Source: Candidatus Mycobacterium wuenschmannii (GTDB lineage Bacteria > Actinomycetota > Actinomycetes > Mycobacteriales > Mycobacteriaceae). Taken from it: a stretch of DNA of 64,000 bases. Shown one piece after another: positions 50,274 through 59,817 of this stretch. The notes beneath the pieces were generated by a model. That model saw only the letters and a list, made by a program, of their open reading frames with translations. It did not search any database and was not told the DNA's origin. Positions within the stretch are counted from its first letter, which is position 1. Every line of letters begins with the position of its first letter. Location of the stretch: contig NZ_CP126981.1 of NCBI RefSeq assembly GCF_030252325.1, forward strand, positions 2,852,001-2,916,000, read 5' to 3'. Both the position numbers and the translations under genes were made by a program.

Positions 50274-52523
50274 ATGACCGAACACACCCCGGGCGTCCCG
50301 CTGGGGTCCTGGCTGGCCGAGCTGCCCGACGACCGGTTGATCCGATTGTTGGAGCTGCGGCCCGACCTCGCTCAGCCACCGCCGGGCAGCATCGCCGCGC
50401 TGGCCGCCCGCGCGCAGGCCCGCCAGTCGCTGAAGGCCGCCACCGACGAGCTGGATTTCCTGCGGCTGGCCGTGATCGATGCGCTTCTGGTGCTGCAGGC
50501 GGATTCGGCCCCGGTCCCGGTCGCCAAGTTACTGACGCTGATCGGCGACCGGGCGCCCGAGGCGGACGTGCTCGACGCGCTCGACGACCTGAGGGCACGC
50601 GCGCTCGCCTGGGGTGACGTCGACGTGCGGGTGACCACCGACGCCGGAGCCGGGCTGCCCTGGTACATCGGGCAGGTCACGCTGGAGGATGCCGCTCAGA
50701 GCCCCGAGCACATCGCCGAGCTCATCGACGGACTCGACGAGCCGCAGCGCGAGTTGCTGGACCGCCTACTGGAGGGCTCCCCGCTGGGACGGACGCGCGA
50801 CGCCGCGCCCGGCGCGCCGGCGGATCGCCCTGTGCCGCAACTGATTGCGGTCGGCTTGCTGCGCCGGATCGACGCCGACACGGTGATCCTACCCCGGCAC
50901 GTCGGACAGGTGATGCGCGGCGAGGAGCCCGGGCCGGTTCGCCTCGCGGCACCCGATCCGGTGGTGTCGACCACCACGCCGGCGGACGCGGATGCCGCAG
51001 CGGCCGGCGCGATCATCGATCTGCTGCGCGAATTCGACGTCCTGATCGAAACACTCAGCACCGCACCGATTTCCGAGCTCCGCAGCGGCGGCCTCGGGGT
51101 GCGTGAGGTCCGGCGCCTGGCCAAGATCACCGGCATCGACGAGAGCAGGCTGGGGCTGGTCCTCGAACTCGCCGCCGCCGCGGGTCTGATCGCCAGCGGC
51201 CTGCCGGACCCGCTGCCGACCGCCGGCGATCCGCCGTACTGGGCGCCGACGGTGGCTGCCGACCGGTTCAGCGAGGCGACCACCGCCGAGCGCTGGCATC
51301 TGCTGGCCACCACCTGGCTCGATCTGGCGGCCCGGCCGGCGCTGATCGGCAGTCGCGGTCCGGACGCCAAACCCTATGCTGCGCTGTCGGATTCGCTGTA
51401 CTCGACGGCAGCCCCGTTGGACCGCCGGCTGCTGCTCGACATGCTTTCCGGCCTGCCGCCGGGCGCGGGGGTCGACAAGAACACCGCGTCGGCGGCGTTG
51501 ATCTGGCGGCGCCCGCGCTGGGCGCGACGACTCCAGCCCGCACCGATCAGCTATCTGCTGGACGAGGCGCAACAACTCGGCCTGGTCGGCCGCGGCGCGC
51601 TCAGCACCCCCGGCCGGGTATTCCTCGACGGCGCCGAGGACCGCGTCGTGGTCGCCGCGATGGACCGCGTCCTGCCCACTCCGATCGACCATTTCCTGGT
51701 CCAGGCCGACCTGACGGTGGTGGTGCCCGGCCCGCTGGAACGCCATCTCGCCGAGGAACTCTCGACCGTGGCCGCCGTCGAGTCAGCGGGTACCGCCATG
51801 GTCTACCGGGTCAGCGAGCCATCGATCCGGCATGCCCTCGACATCGGCAAGACCGCCGACGAGTTGCACACGCTGTTTCGCAAGCATTCCAAAACGCCTG
51901 TGCCACAAGGTTTGACGTATCTGATCGACGATGTGGCCCGCCGTCACGGTCAGCTCCGAATCGGGATGGCCGCGTCATTCGTGCGGTGCGAGGACCCGAC
52001 GCTGTTGGCCCAGGCCGCGGCCGGCGCCGAGCATCTCGGTCTGCGCGTGCTGGCCCCGACGGTGGCGATCTCACAGGCACCGATCGGCGAGGTGCTGGCC
52101 GCCCTGCAGGACGCCGGCTTCGCCCCCGCGGCGGAGGACTCGACCGGCACCATCGTCGACATCCGGGCGCGCGGCGCGCGGGTGCCCGCGCCGCAACGGC
52201 ACCGCACCCGCCGACCGACTACCCAGCCCAGCAGCGACACGCTCAGCGCCGTCGTCGCGGTGCTGCGCAAGGTGACCACCGCCCCGTTCGACAGCGTGCG
52301 GATCGACCCCGCGGTGGCCATGTCTCTGCTGCAGCGGGCCGCCCGCGATCAGGACACGGTGCTGATCAAATACGTCGACGCCGCCGGGGTCGCCACCCAG
52401 CGGGTGGTCTCGCCGATCGCGGTGCGAGGCGGTCAGCTGCTCGCGTTCGATTCGGCGTCCAGCAGCGCCCGTGACTTCGCGATTCACCGCATCACCTCGG
52501 TGATGCCCGCCGACGAGGCCTGA
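50274..52523 (+). CDS. Helicase-associated-domain protein (Rv0862c-like)
   Basis: 749 residues, close to the 750 of Rv0862c. N-terminal half of helical repeats ([27 protein letters not shown], and a winged-helix-like segment near 270-310: [28 protein letters not shown]). The C-terminal part has the helicase C-terminal-like/XPB-Ssl2 N-domain signature around [33 protein letters not shown] and a WYL-like end. No helicase motifs of its own. It lies 30 bp before the XPB helicase on the same strand and is probably its partner. Confidence 0.85.
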   Translation: MTEHTPGVPLGSWLAELPDDRLIRLLELRPDLAQPPPGSIAALAARAQARQSLKAATDELDFLRLAVIDALLVLQADSAPVPVAKLLTLIGDRAPEADVLDALDDLRARALAWGDVDVRVTTDAGAGLPWYIGQVTLEDAAQSPEHIAELIDGLDEPQRELLDRLLEGSPLGRTRDAAPGAPADRPVPQLIAVGLLRRIDADTVILPRHVGQVMRGEEPGPVRLAAPDPVVSTTTPADADAAAAGAIIDLLREFDVLIETLSTAPISELRSGGLGVREVRRLAKITGIDESRLGLVLELAAAAGLIASGLPDPLPTAGDPPYWAPTVAADRFSEATTAERWHLLATTWLDLAARPALIGSRGPDAKPYAALSDSLYSTAAPLDRRLLLDMLSGLPPGAGVDKNTASAALIWRRPRWARRLQPAPISYLLDEAQQLGLVGRGALSTPGRVFLDGAEDRVVVAAMDRVLPTPIDHFLVQADLTVVVPGPLERHLAEELSTVAAVESAGTAMVYRVSEPSIRHALDIGKTADELHTLFRKHSKTPVPQGLTYLIDDVARRHGQLRIGMAASFVRCEDPTLLAQAAAGAEHLGLRVLAPTVAISQAPIGEVLAALQDAGFAPAAEDSTGTIVDIRARGARVPAPQRHRTRRPTTQPSSDTLSAVVAVLRKVTTAPFDSVRIDPAVAMSLLQRAARDQDTVLIKYVDAAGVATQRVVSPIAVRGGQLLAFDSASSSARDFAIHRITSVMPADEA

Positions 52524-52553
52524 CGGTGTCGGCGCTCTCTGGATAATGGAGTC

Positions 52554-54203
52554 ATGACCGACGGACCCCTGATCGTGCAGTCCGACAAGACAGTGCTACT
52601 GGAAGTCGACCACGAGCTCGCCGGCGCGGCGCGTGCCGCCATCGCGCCGTTCGCCGAACTGGAGCGGGCACCCGAGCACGTGCACACCTATCGGGTCACC
52701 CCGTTGGCGCTGTGGAACGCCCGCGCCGCCGGCCACGACGCCGAGCAGGTGGTCGACGCGCTGGTCAGCTTCTCGCGGTACGCGGTCCCGCAACCGCTGC
52801 TGGTCGACATCGTCGACACGATGGCGCGTTACGGCCGGCTGCAGCTGGTCAAAAGCCCGGTGCACGGCCTCACTCTGGTCAGCTTCGACCGCGCGGTGCT
52901 CGAAGAAGTGTTGCGGCACAAGAAGATCGCGCCGATGCTGGGCGCGCGCATCGACGACGACACAGTGGCGGTGCATCCCAGCGAGCGCGGCCGGGTCAAG
53001 CAGATGCTGCTCAAGATCGGTTGGCCCGCTGAGGATCTCGCCGGTTACGTCGACGGCGAGGCCCATCCGATCAGCCTGCAGCAGGACGGCTGGGAGTTAC
53101 GCGACTATCAGGAGATGGCGGCCGACTCGTTCTGGGCCGGCGGCTCGGGCGTGGTCGTGCTGCCCTGCGGTGCGGGTAAGACGCTCGTCGGCGCCGCGGC
53201 AATGGCGAAGGCCAGCGCGACGACGCTGATCCTGGTCACCAACACCGTCGCGGGCCGGCAGTGGAAGCGTGAGTTGATCGCGCGAACGTCGTTGACGGAA
53301 GAGGAGATCGGCGAGTACTCCGGTGAGCGCAAGGAAATTCGCCCCGTCACCATCGCGACGTACCAGGTGATCACCCGCCGCACCAAGGGCGAGTACCGCC
53401 ACCTGGAGTTGTTCGACAGCCGCGACTGGGGGCTCATCGTCTACGACGAGGTGCACCTGTTGCCGGCGCCGGTGTTCCGGATGACCGCCGACCTGCAGTC
53501 CCGTCGTCGGCTCGGGCTCACCGCGACGCTGATCCGCGAGGACGGCCGCGAGGGTGACGTCTTCTCGCTGATCGGCCCGAAGCGCTACGACGCGCCGTGG
53601 AAAGACATCGAGGCCCAGGGCTGGATTGCGCCGGCGGAGTGCATCGAGGTCCGCGTCACGATGACCGACAACGAGCGGATGATCTACGCCACCGCCGAAC
53701 CCGAGGAGCGCTACAAGCTCTGCTCGACCGCGCACTCGAAAGTCGCTGTGGTGAAGTCGATTCTGAACAAGCACCCGGGTGAGCCGACCCTGGTGATCGG
53801 CGCCTACCTCGACCAACTCGAAGAACTCGGAACGCTGCTGGAGGCCCCGGTGATTCAGGGGTCGACCAAGAACGCCGAACGCGAGGCCTTGTTCGATGCC
53901 TTCCGCCGCGGCGAGGTGAGCACCTTGGTGGTGTCGAAGGTGGCGAACTTCTCCATCGACCTACCGGAAGCGTCTGTGGCAGTACAGGTTTCGGGAACCT
54001 TCGGATCGCGGCAGGAAGAGGCGCAGCGACTGGGCCGGCTGCTGCGCCCCAAGGCCGACGGCGGCGGGGCGGTGTTCTACTCGGTGGTCGCCCGCGACAG
54101 CCTCGACGCGGAGTACGCCGCACACCGGCAGCGCTTTCTGGCAGAGCAGGGCTACGGCTACGTCATTCGCGACGCCGACGACCTGCTCGGTCCGGCGATC
54201 TGA
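52554..54203 (+). CDS. XPB/ERCC3-family DNA helicase (Rv0861c-like)
   Basis: 549 residues. N-terminal damage-recognition-like region, then SF2 motifs: motif I LPCGAGKTLVGAAAMAK, motif II IVYDEVHLLP, motif III LTATLIREDGREGD with the RED element, motif V VVSKVANFSIDLPEA, motif VI GSRQEEAQRLGRLLRP. Bacterial XPB unwinds or translocates DNA 3' to 5' with ATP and partners with Bax1-like nucleases in some bacteria; no such nuclease is adjacent. DNA repair role likely. Confidence 0.93.
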   Translation: MTDGPLIVQSDKTVLLEVDHELAGAARAAIAPFAELERAPEHVHTYRVTPLALWNARAAGHDAEQVVDALVSFSRYAVPQPLLVDIVDTMARYGRLQLVKSPVHGLTLVSFDRAVLEEVLRHKKIAPMLGARIDDDTVAVHPSERGRVKQMLLKIGWPAEDLAGYVDGEAHPISLQQDGWELRDYQEMAADSFWAGGSGVVVLPCGAGKTLVGAAAMAKASATTLILVTNTVAGRQWKRELIARTSLTEEEIGEYSGERKEIRPVTIATYQVITRRTKGEYRHLELFDSRDWGLIVYDEVHLLPAPVFRMTADLQSRRRLGLTATLIREDGREGDVFSLIGPKRYDAPWKDIEAQGWIAPAECIEVRVTMTDNERMIYATAEPEERYKLCSTAHSKVAVVKSILNKHPGEPTLVIGAYLDQLEELGTLLEAPVIQGSTKNAEREALFDAFRRGEVSTLVVSKVANFSIDLPEASVAVQVSGTFGSRQEEAQRLGRLLRPKADGGGAVFYSVVARDSLDAEYAAHRQRFLAEQGYGYVIRDADDLLGPAI

Positions 54204-54217
54204 CTCCTCGAAAAGCT

Positions 54218-55363
54218 TTACAGCGACAGGATGGTTGCTGATGCGGTACCGGGTGCGCCGTAGACCTGGGCCAGCCCGACGCGCGGGTTGCCCGGCACCT
54301 GACGCTCCCCTGCCTCGCCGCGCAACTGGCGGACCAACTCGTGCACCTGACGCAGACCGGACGCGCCGATCGGCTCGCCGTTGGCGATCAGCCCGCCGTC
54401 GGTGTTGACCGGGATCGAGCCATGGATCTCGGTGGCCCCGTCGGCCAGCAGCTTCTCCTGCTCGCCGTCAGCACACAGACCGGTCTCGGCCATGTGGATC
54501 ACCTCGGCGCCGGCGTCGGTGTCCTGCAGCTGAGCGACGTCGACGTCCTCGGGCCCGATGCCCGCGGCCTCATAGGCGGCCTTGGCGGCGTACACCGTCG
54601 GAGAGACGTCCTCGTCGAGCGGAGCGAACGTCGCGTGCACCTCGTAGGCGCCGAAGGTCCGAGTGCGAATTTCACTGGCCTTCACATACACCGGCTTGTC
54701 GGTGTACTTGTGCGCGATGTCGGCACGACACATGATCACCGCGGCGGCGCCCTCGTCCGGCGCACAGAACATGTACTGCGTCAGCGGATAGTTCAGCACG
54801 GTCGAGTTGAGAATCGCCTCTTCCGACATCGGCTTGCGGCGGAACGCATTCGGGTTGATCGCGCCGTTGCGGAAGTTCTTCGCGGCGACCTTGGCCAGCG
54901 TGGCCTGCGAGATGTTGTGGTCGTGCAGGTACTTGTTGGCCTTGATGCCGAAGAACTTGGTGGTGACGAACTGACCGTTGTTGGCGTACCACTGCGGCAG
55001 CGCCAGCTTGGCCGGGTCGTCGGTGAACGCGCCGCGCGGGTGCTTGTCCAGGCCGATCGCGATGCCGATGTCGTACTTACCCAGCCGGATGGTGTCGGCG
55101 GTCTGCTGGATCGCGCTGGCCGCCGTCGCGCAGGCGTTGAAGACGTTGGTGAACGTGATGCCGGTGAGCCCGACGAGACGCGTCACCGCGTCCGGATTGG
55201 ACACCTCGTGGCTGCCGCCGAAGCCGAATTGAATGTCCTTCCAGTCCACCCGGGCATCGGCCAGCGCGGACTGGATTGCCTCGGCGCCCATCTGAATCGC
55301 GGTCTTGTCGAACCTGCCGAACGGGTGCAGGCCGACGCCGATGATGGCGACATCACTGGTCAT
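54218..55363 (-). CDS. Lipid-transfer protein / SCP-x-like thiolase
   Basis: 381 residues. Thiolase fold with nucleophilic Cys78 in VFNACATAASA. In the C-terminal loop the usual GHPxGASG motif is NGEPIGASGLRQ, so the catalytic His is replaced by Glu. This form is common in actinobacterial lipid-transfer proteins, some of which are retro-aldolases of steroid side-chain degradation. The DUF35 protein gene lies 12 bp upstream on the same strand, the standard partner pair. Probably acts on a CoA thioester of a sterol or fatty acid; the exact reaction is not known. Confidence 0.88.
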   Translation of the reverse strand: MTSDVAIIGVGLHPFGRFDKTAIQMGAEAIQSALADARVDWKDIQFGFGGSHEVSNPDAVTRLVGLTGITFTNVFNACATAASAIQQTADTIRLGKYDIGIAIGLDKHPRGAFTDDPAKLALPQWYANNGQFVTTKFFGIKANKYLHDHNISQATLAKVAAKNFRNGAINPNAFRRKPMSEEAILNSTVLNYPLTQYMFCAPDEGAAAVIMCRADIAHKYTDKPVYVKASEIRTRTFGAYEVHATFAPLDEDVSPTVYAAKAAYEAAGIGPEDVDVAQLQDTDAGAEVIHMAETGLCADGEQEKLLADGATEIHGSIPVNTDGGLIANGEPIGASGLRQVHELVRQLRGEAGERQVPGNPRVGLAQVYGAPGTASATILSL

Positions 55364-55375
55364 TGCAGCTCCTTG

Positions 55376-55789
55376 TCAGACCGGCTGGAACGCGAAGGTG
55401 ACGATCTCGTTGCCGTCAGCGTCGGTGGTGAACGGAATCATGGTCAGCTCGACCGCCTGACCGAACTTGAGCTTCGCCGGGTCGTTCTCGGTCAGCCGGC
55501 CCTCGACGCGGATCACGTCGTCGAGTTGCACCAGGCCAACCCCGAACGGCACGAAGTCGTCGCCGGTCGGGCCGGCATAGGGCGCACCGGGCGGAAAGCC
55601 CTGAGTGGTCCAGGCGATCAGGGTCCCGCTGCGTGGCAGCTTCACCTCCGACATCGCCGACCCGCTGCACCGCGGGCACAGATCCTGCGCGGGAAACGTG
55701 GTGGCGCTGCAGTCGCCGCACTTGCTCCCGAGCAGCTGAGGGTTGTCCTCGGGCCAGGTAGAGATGCTGGGATCGATTGCCTTCTGCAT
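55376..55789 (-). CDS. Zn-ribbon/OB-fold protein (DUF35), partner of the thiolase
   Basis: 137 residues from ATG 55789. Zinc ribbon CGDC...CPRC near the N-terminus (about 24-41), then an OB fold (SGTLIAWTTQGFPPG, FGVGLVQLDDVIRVEGRL). Such proteins form complexes with SCP-x-type thiolases and position acyl-CoA or steer substrate. Coupled with the lipid-transfer gene. Divergent from the ssuC-like gene. Confidence 0.9.
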   Translation of the reverse strand: MQKAIDPSISTWPEDNPQLLGSKCGDCSATTFPAQDLCPRCSGSAMSEVKLPRSGTLIAWTTQGFPPGAPYAGPTGDDFVPFGVGLVQLDDVIRVEGRLTENDPAKLKFGQAVELTMIPFTTDADGNEIVTFAFQPV

Positions 55790-55848
55790 CGAGGGATCCT
55801 CCGTCAGCCGCCGAACTGGTAACGCGCTCACCGAACGGTACAACAGCA

Positions 55849-55864
55849 TTCCACGAAAGTGGAA
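55849..55864. promoter_or_regulatory. Operator-like palindrome TTCCAC-GAAA-GTGGAA
   Basis: Perfect 6-bp arms with a 4-bp spacer in the intergenic region between the divergent DUF35/thiolase operon and the ssuCBA-like operon. As RNA it would also form a GAAA-tetraloop hairpin. It may bind a dimeric repressor that controls both operons; no regulator gene is adjacent. Confidence 0.5.
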
Positions 55865-55956
55865 ACCGCATTCTCATTCTTGCTCGGCGCACGTGGTTCC
55901 CTTCACCCGGAGCCAAACCCTTCAGCTCACGGCGCCCGCCTGCGACCGTCGATGCA

Positions 55957-56751
55957 ATGACCGTCACCGACGCGACGGCACCGAGAGTCACCCACATCTG
56001 GGACACCCATCGATGGAGCATTCTGCGATGGTCGTCGCCGGTCGCACTGCTGGTGCTGTGGCAACTCCTGAGTGCCAGCGGGATCCTGCGCGCCGACGTA
56101 TTACCCGCCCCGCAGCTGATCTTCGACGCCGGATGGCAGTTGATCCAGAACGGGAAGCTGTTCGATGCGCTCGAAGTGTCCACCCTGCGCGTCGCAGAGG
56201 GCCTGCTGCTCGGCGGTGTCGTGGGCGTCGCGCTGGGAGTGGCCGTCGGATTGTCGCCATGGGTCGAGGCCACCGTCGACCCACCACTGCAGATGTTGCG
56301 CGCCCTGCCGCACCTGGGACTGATCCCCCTGTTCATCCTCTGGTTCGGCATCGGCGAGTTGGCCAAGGTGAACCTGGTCGCGCTCGGGGTCGCATTTCCG
56401 CTGTACCTCAACACCTTCTCCGCGATTCGGCAGGTGGACCCGAAACTACTGGAAACAGCTGAAATTCTTGGCTTTTCGCTGTGGCAGCGACTGCGCATCA
56501 TCCTGCTGCCGAGCGCAGCGCCACAGGTGCTGGTCGGCCTGCGGCAGTCACTGGCGATCGCGTGGATGACGTTGATCGTGGCCGAGCAGATCAACGCCGA
56601 CAAGGGGATCGGCTTCCTGATCAACAACGCACGCGACTTCCTGCGCATCGACATCATCATCTTCTGCCTGGCGGTCTATGGACTGCTGGGCATCCTCACC
56701 GACGCGGGCGTCCGCGCGCTGGAACACCGAGCCTCGAGGTATCGCACATGA
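55957..56751 (+). CDS. ssuC: ABC transporter permease, aliphatic sulfonate/nitrate/taurine type
   Basis: 264 residues from ATG 55957. Six membrane helices and the BPD-transport EAA-like loop ETAEILGFSLWQRLRIILLPSAAPQVLVGLR. Sequence style matches SsuC/TauC permeases. ATGA-coupled to the ATPase. Substrate is inferred from family only; sulfonate, taurine, nitrate and thiamine precursor importers are similar. Confidence 0.88.
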   Translation: MTVTDATAPRVTHIWDTHRWSILRWSSPVALLVLWQLLSASGILRADVLPAPQLIFDAGWQLIQNGKLFDALEVSTLRVAEGLLLGGVVGVALGVAVGLSPWVEATVDPPLQMLRALPHLGLIPLFILWFGIGELAKVNLVALGVAFPLYLNTFSAIRQVDPKLLETAEILGFSLWQRLRIILLPSAAPQVLVGLRQSLAIAWMTLIVAEQINADKGIGFLINNARDFLRIDIIIFCLAVYGLLGILTDAGVRALEHRASRYRT

Positions 56752-57479
56752 CGGTCACATCCGAACGGCAGACCACCGTCGTTGGCAGGCTCAGCGACAT
56801 CGATAAGTTCTACGGCGGCAAGCAGATTCTCGACGGCATCTCATTGGAAGTCCGCGCAGGCGAGATCGTCGCGCTCGTCGGTCGCAGCGGATGCGGCAAG
56901 TCGACGGTATTGCGGGTTCTCGCAGGGCTTTCCGACGACCACACCGGGCAGCGCGAGGTCACCGGCGCACCCGCGGTCGCGTTTCAGGAGCCACGGCTGT
57001 TTCCCTGGCGAGACGTGCTCACCAATGTGCGATACGGGCTCAACCGCATCCCGCTGTCTCAGGACGCGGCGCGCGATCGCAGCGAGCGGGCGCTGGCCGA
57101 GATCGGGCTCAGCGACCATGCCCGATCATGGCCGCTGACACTGTCCGGCGGTCAGGCACAACGGGTTTCGCTGGCCCGGGCACTGGTGGCCGAGCCTCAG
57201 CTGCTGTTACTCGACGAGCCGTTCGGCGCGCTGGACGCGCTCACGCGACTGTCGATGCGGGCGCTGCTGCTCGACCTGTGGCGCACGCATGGCTTCGGGG
57301 TCTTGCTCGTCACGCACGACGTGGACGAGGCCGTCGAATTGGCCGACCGGGTGCTGGTTCTCGAGCGCGGCCGGGTGGCCCACTCGTTGGTGATCGAGTC
57401 GCCGCGGCCGGCGGAGCGCACCGCCCGCCACGATGGGTATCGCGCCGAACTGTTGGACAAGCTTGGCGTTCGCCATTGA
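56748..57479 (+). CDS. ssuB: ABC transporter ATP-binding protein, SsuB-like
   Basis: 243 residues. Walker A GRSGCGKST, Q-loop FQEPRLFPW, signature LSGGQAQRVSLARAL, Walker B LLLLDEPFGALD, H-loop VTHDVDEAV. FQEPRLFPW(R/L) with this signature is the SsuB/TauB branch. Its stop overlaps the TTG start of the binding-protein gene. Confidence 0.9.
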   Translation: MTVTSERQTTVVGRLSDIDKFYGGKQILDGISLEVRAGEIVALVGRSGCGKSTVLRVLAGLSDDHTGQREVTGAPAVAFQEPRLFPWRDVLTNVRYGLNRIPLSQDAARDRSERALAEIGLSDHARSWPLTLSGGQAQRVSLARALVAEPQLLLLDEPFGALDALTRLSMRALLLDLWRTHGFGVLLVTHDVDEAVELADRVLVLERGRVAHSLVIESPRPAERTARHDGYRAELLDKLGVRH

Positions 57480-58483
57480 ACGCCAAGTGGCGCATAGTCT
57501 TTCACATCAGCGTCGCGATGCTGCTCGTCACGGGCTGCGTGTCGCGGGAACTCGGGCCGCGGCCGATCGCGGTACCGCCGCCGGTGCCGACGGCGGAACT
57601 GTCCGGGCTGACCCTGCGCGTCGGGGATCAGAAGGGCGGCACCGAGGCGCTGCTGCGCGCCGCGGGCGCCCTCGACGGTCTGCCGTATCGCGTTGCCTTC
57701 TCGACGTTCACCTTCGGGCCGCCGCAGATCGAGGCGCTGAACGCCGGCCGAATCGACATCGCGGTCACGGGAAACACCCCGCCGATATTCGGCGCGGCGG
57801 CCAACTCGAAGACCCGGGTGGTCGCGGTGTGGGACGGCGCGGGAACGGGTGAGCAGATCCTGGTACGCACCGCGTCGCCGATCACGAACGTCGGGGCCCT
57901 TCGCGGCAAGACGGTCCTGGTGGCCAAGGGCAGCGCGGCGCACGGAGACCTGCTCGAGCATCTCGCCGACGCGGGTCTCAAACCGAAGGACGTCAAACTG
58001 ATCTACCTGCAGCCGGCCGATGCGCTGTCGGCATTCGCGAATGGGCAGGGCGACGCGTGGGCGATCTGGGATCCCTATACGGCGCAAGCGAATCTGACGC
58101 TCAAGGTGCGCAGCATCGGCTCGGCCGCCAACGGTTACCAGTTCGCCAGCGCATCGGCGAAGGCGCTCAGTGACCCGCAACGCAACGCCGCGCTGGCCGA
58201 TCTGTTGGTCCGCTTCGACCGGGCGGCGCAGTGGGCCCGCGACCATCCCGACCAGTGGGCCAGGAAGTATTCCGCCGCCGTGGGAATGAGCGTCCCGGTC
58301 GCCACGCTGGCCCAGAGCAGGCTGCGCCGGATGCCGGTGCCGCTGGACGACAAGGTGGTGACCGCCGAGCAGCGACTGGCCGAGGTGTTCGCGGCCGCGG
58401 ACCAAATTCCGGAGGCGCCCGACTTCGTCAAATGGGTCGACCGTAGGTTCAACACTGTGCTGCGAGCGAGCGGCGCGAGCTGA
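57476..58483 (+). CDS. ssuA: Substrate-binding lipoprotein, SsuA/TauA/NrtA type
   Basis: 335 residues from TTG 57476 (TTGA overlap). A lipobox LVTGC (Cys about 20) indicates lipid anchoring. Periplasmic-binding fold type II: LRVGDQKGGTEALLRAAG, then RIDIAVTGNTPPIF and FANGQGDAWAIWDPYTA. The DQKGG and WDPYTA segments match SsuA-like sulfonate binders. An ATG at 57518 would delete most of the signal, so TTG is preferred. Confidence 0.85.
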   Translation: MNAKWRIVFHISVAMLLVTGCVSRELGPRPIAVPPPVPTAELSGLTLRVGDQKGGTEALLRAAGALDGLPYRVAFSTFTFGPPQIEALNAGRIDIAVTGNTPPIFGAAANSKTRVVAVWDGAGTGEQILVRTASPITNVGALRGKTVLVAKGSAAHGDLLEHLADAGLKPKDVKLIYLQPADALSAFANGQGDAWAIWDPYTAQANLTLKVRSIGSAANGYQFASASAKALSDPQRNAALADLLVRFDRAAQWARDHPDQWARKYSAAVGMSVPVATLAQSRLRRMPVPLDDKVVTAEQRLAEVFAAADQIPEAPDFVKWVDRRFNTVLRASGAS

Positions 58484-58502
58484 CGACCACGAGGAGACGA
58501 CG

Positions 58503-58796
58503 ATGACGGTCACGGTGACACTTGAACTGCGCTTCAAACCCGAAGAGGTCGCCGCCGGGCGCGAGCTGATGGGCCGGACGCTGGCCGTCACCCGGGCCTT
58601 CGAAGGCAACGTGAAGACCTACACGCTCATCGACGCCGATGACGAGGCGCACTGGCTGATCTACGAGATCTGGGAGAGCGTCGAGGCCGACGAGGCCTAC
58701 CGCGCATTCCGCGCCGGTGAGGGCAAGGTGACGCAGCTTCCGCCGCTGCTGGCCGCTCCCCCGGTCAAGATCCGCTACAACGACAGCGACATCTAG
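58503..58796 (+). CDS. Antibiotic biosynthesis monooxygenase (ABM) domain protein
   Basis: 97 residues, ferredoxin-like ABM fold: VTLELRFKPEEVAAGRELMGRTLAVTRAFEGNVKTYT then WLIYEIWESVEADEAYRAF. Small ABM proteins are cofactor-free or heme-linked oxygenases. It follows the ssuCBA-like genes by 19 bp, so it may belong to the same operon. Stop overlaps the convergent LLM gene by 4 bp. Confidence 0.85.
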   Translation: MTVTVTLELRFKPEEVAAGRELMGRTLAVTRAFEGNVKTYTLIDADDEAHWLIYEIWESVEADEAYRAFRAGEGKVTQLPPLLAAPPVKIRYNDSDI

Positions 58797-59782
58797 GTCA
58801 GCGCCGGAATCACCTGGCGCTCAAAGAGTTCGACGCCGGAGCGGTCGTACGCGGCCTCGGGGAAGTAGCAGATCACGTACTCACATCCGAGATCGCGCAG
58901 CTTCTGCAACCGCTCGATCACCTGCTCGGGAGTGCCGGCCGCCGAGTCGGGCCCGCTGGTGTTGCCGACCATCGAGTCCGCCGCCGATTCGGGGACGTAG
59001 CCGGTCAGACGGTCGCGGACGCGCTCGATGCGGTCCTTGACGCCTTGCTCGGTCGGGTCGAGTATCGCGTTGACGTTGACCGACCGGACGATCGCGTCGA
59101 AATCGGTGCCTAAGTCGCGGCAGTGGCCGGCCAGCACCTCGGACTTGTGCGTGAAGCCCTCCGGTTCGCCGGTGAAGTTGGTGTATTGCGCGTACTTCGC
59201 CGCGATGCGCAGCGTCTTCTGCTCACCACCGCCGGCGATCCACAGCGGAATACCGTTGTCCTGCAACGGCTTGGGCTGCACGATTGCGCCATCGACCCGA
59301 TAGTGCTTGCCGTCGAACGAGACCTTGCCGTCCCGCCAGGCATCGCGCATGATCTGCACACCCTCGTCGAGGCGACCCAGTCGCACTCCCGCCGACGGGA
59401 AGCCATAGCCGTACGCCCGCCACTCGTGCTCGTACCAGCCGCCGCCGATGCCCATCTGGACGCGGCCACCGGAGATGATGTCCGTCGTCGCAGCAACTTT
59501 GGCGAGATAGGCGGGATTGCGGTAGCTCATCGCGGTGCACATCTGGCCGAGCTTGATTCGCGATGTGGTCGCGGCGTAGGCCGACATCAGCGACCAAGCC
59601 TCGTGGGTGGCCTCGTCGGTGGGCATCGGCACGGTGTGGAAGTGGTCGTACACCCAGACCGAGTCCCAGGCGCTGCCGTCGGCGTAGGCGGCCAGGTCGC
59701 GCATCACCGCCCAATGCTTGTCGGCATCGATGCCGACCAGATCCAATCGCCAACCTTGCGGGATGAAGAATCCGAAGCGCAT
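58793..59782 (-). CDS. LLM-class (F420/FMN) oxidoreductase
   Basis: 329 residues. Luciferase-like TIM barrel: MRFGFFIPQGWRLDLVG, then QMCTAMSYRNPAYLAKVAATTDIISGGRVQMGIGGGW (the phosphate-binding Gly-rich segment) and IVQPKPLQDNGIPLWIAGGGEQKTLRIAAKYAQ. The GGGW-type glycines are usual in mycobacterial F420-dependent members. Convergent with the ABM gene of the sulfonate-type operon, so a link to sulfonate oxidation is possible but unproven. Confidence 0.88.
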   Translation of the reverse strand: MRFGFFIPQGWRLDLVGIDADKHWAVMRDLAAYADGSAWDSVWVYDHFHTVPMPTDEATHEAWSLMSAYAATTSRIKLGQMCTAMSYRNPAYLAKVAATTDIISGGRVQMGIGGGWYEHEWRAYGYGFPSAGVRLGRLDEGVQIMRDAWRDGKVSFDGKHYRVDGAIVQPKPLQDNGIPLWIAGGGEQKTLRIAAKYAQYTNFTGEPEGFTHKSEVLAGHCRDLGTDFDAIVRSVNVNAILDPTEQGVKDRIERVRDRLTGYVPESAADSMVGNTSGPDSAAGTPEQVIERLQKLRDLGCEYVICYFPEAAYDRSGVELFERQVIPALT

Positions 59783-59817
59783 AGCCTGGAGCCTAGCGCG
59801 CGCCGTAGGCTGGCCCG

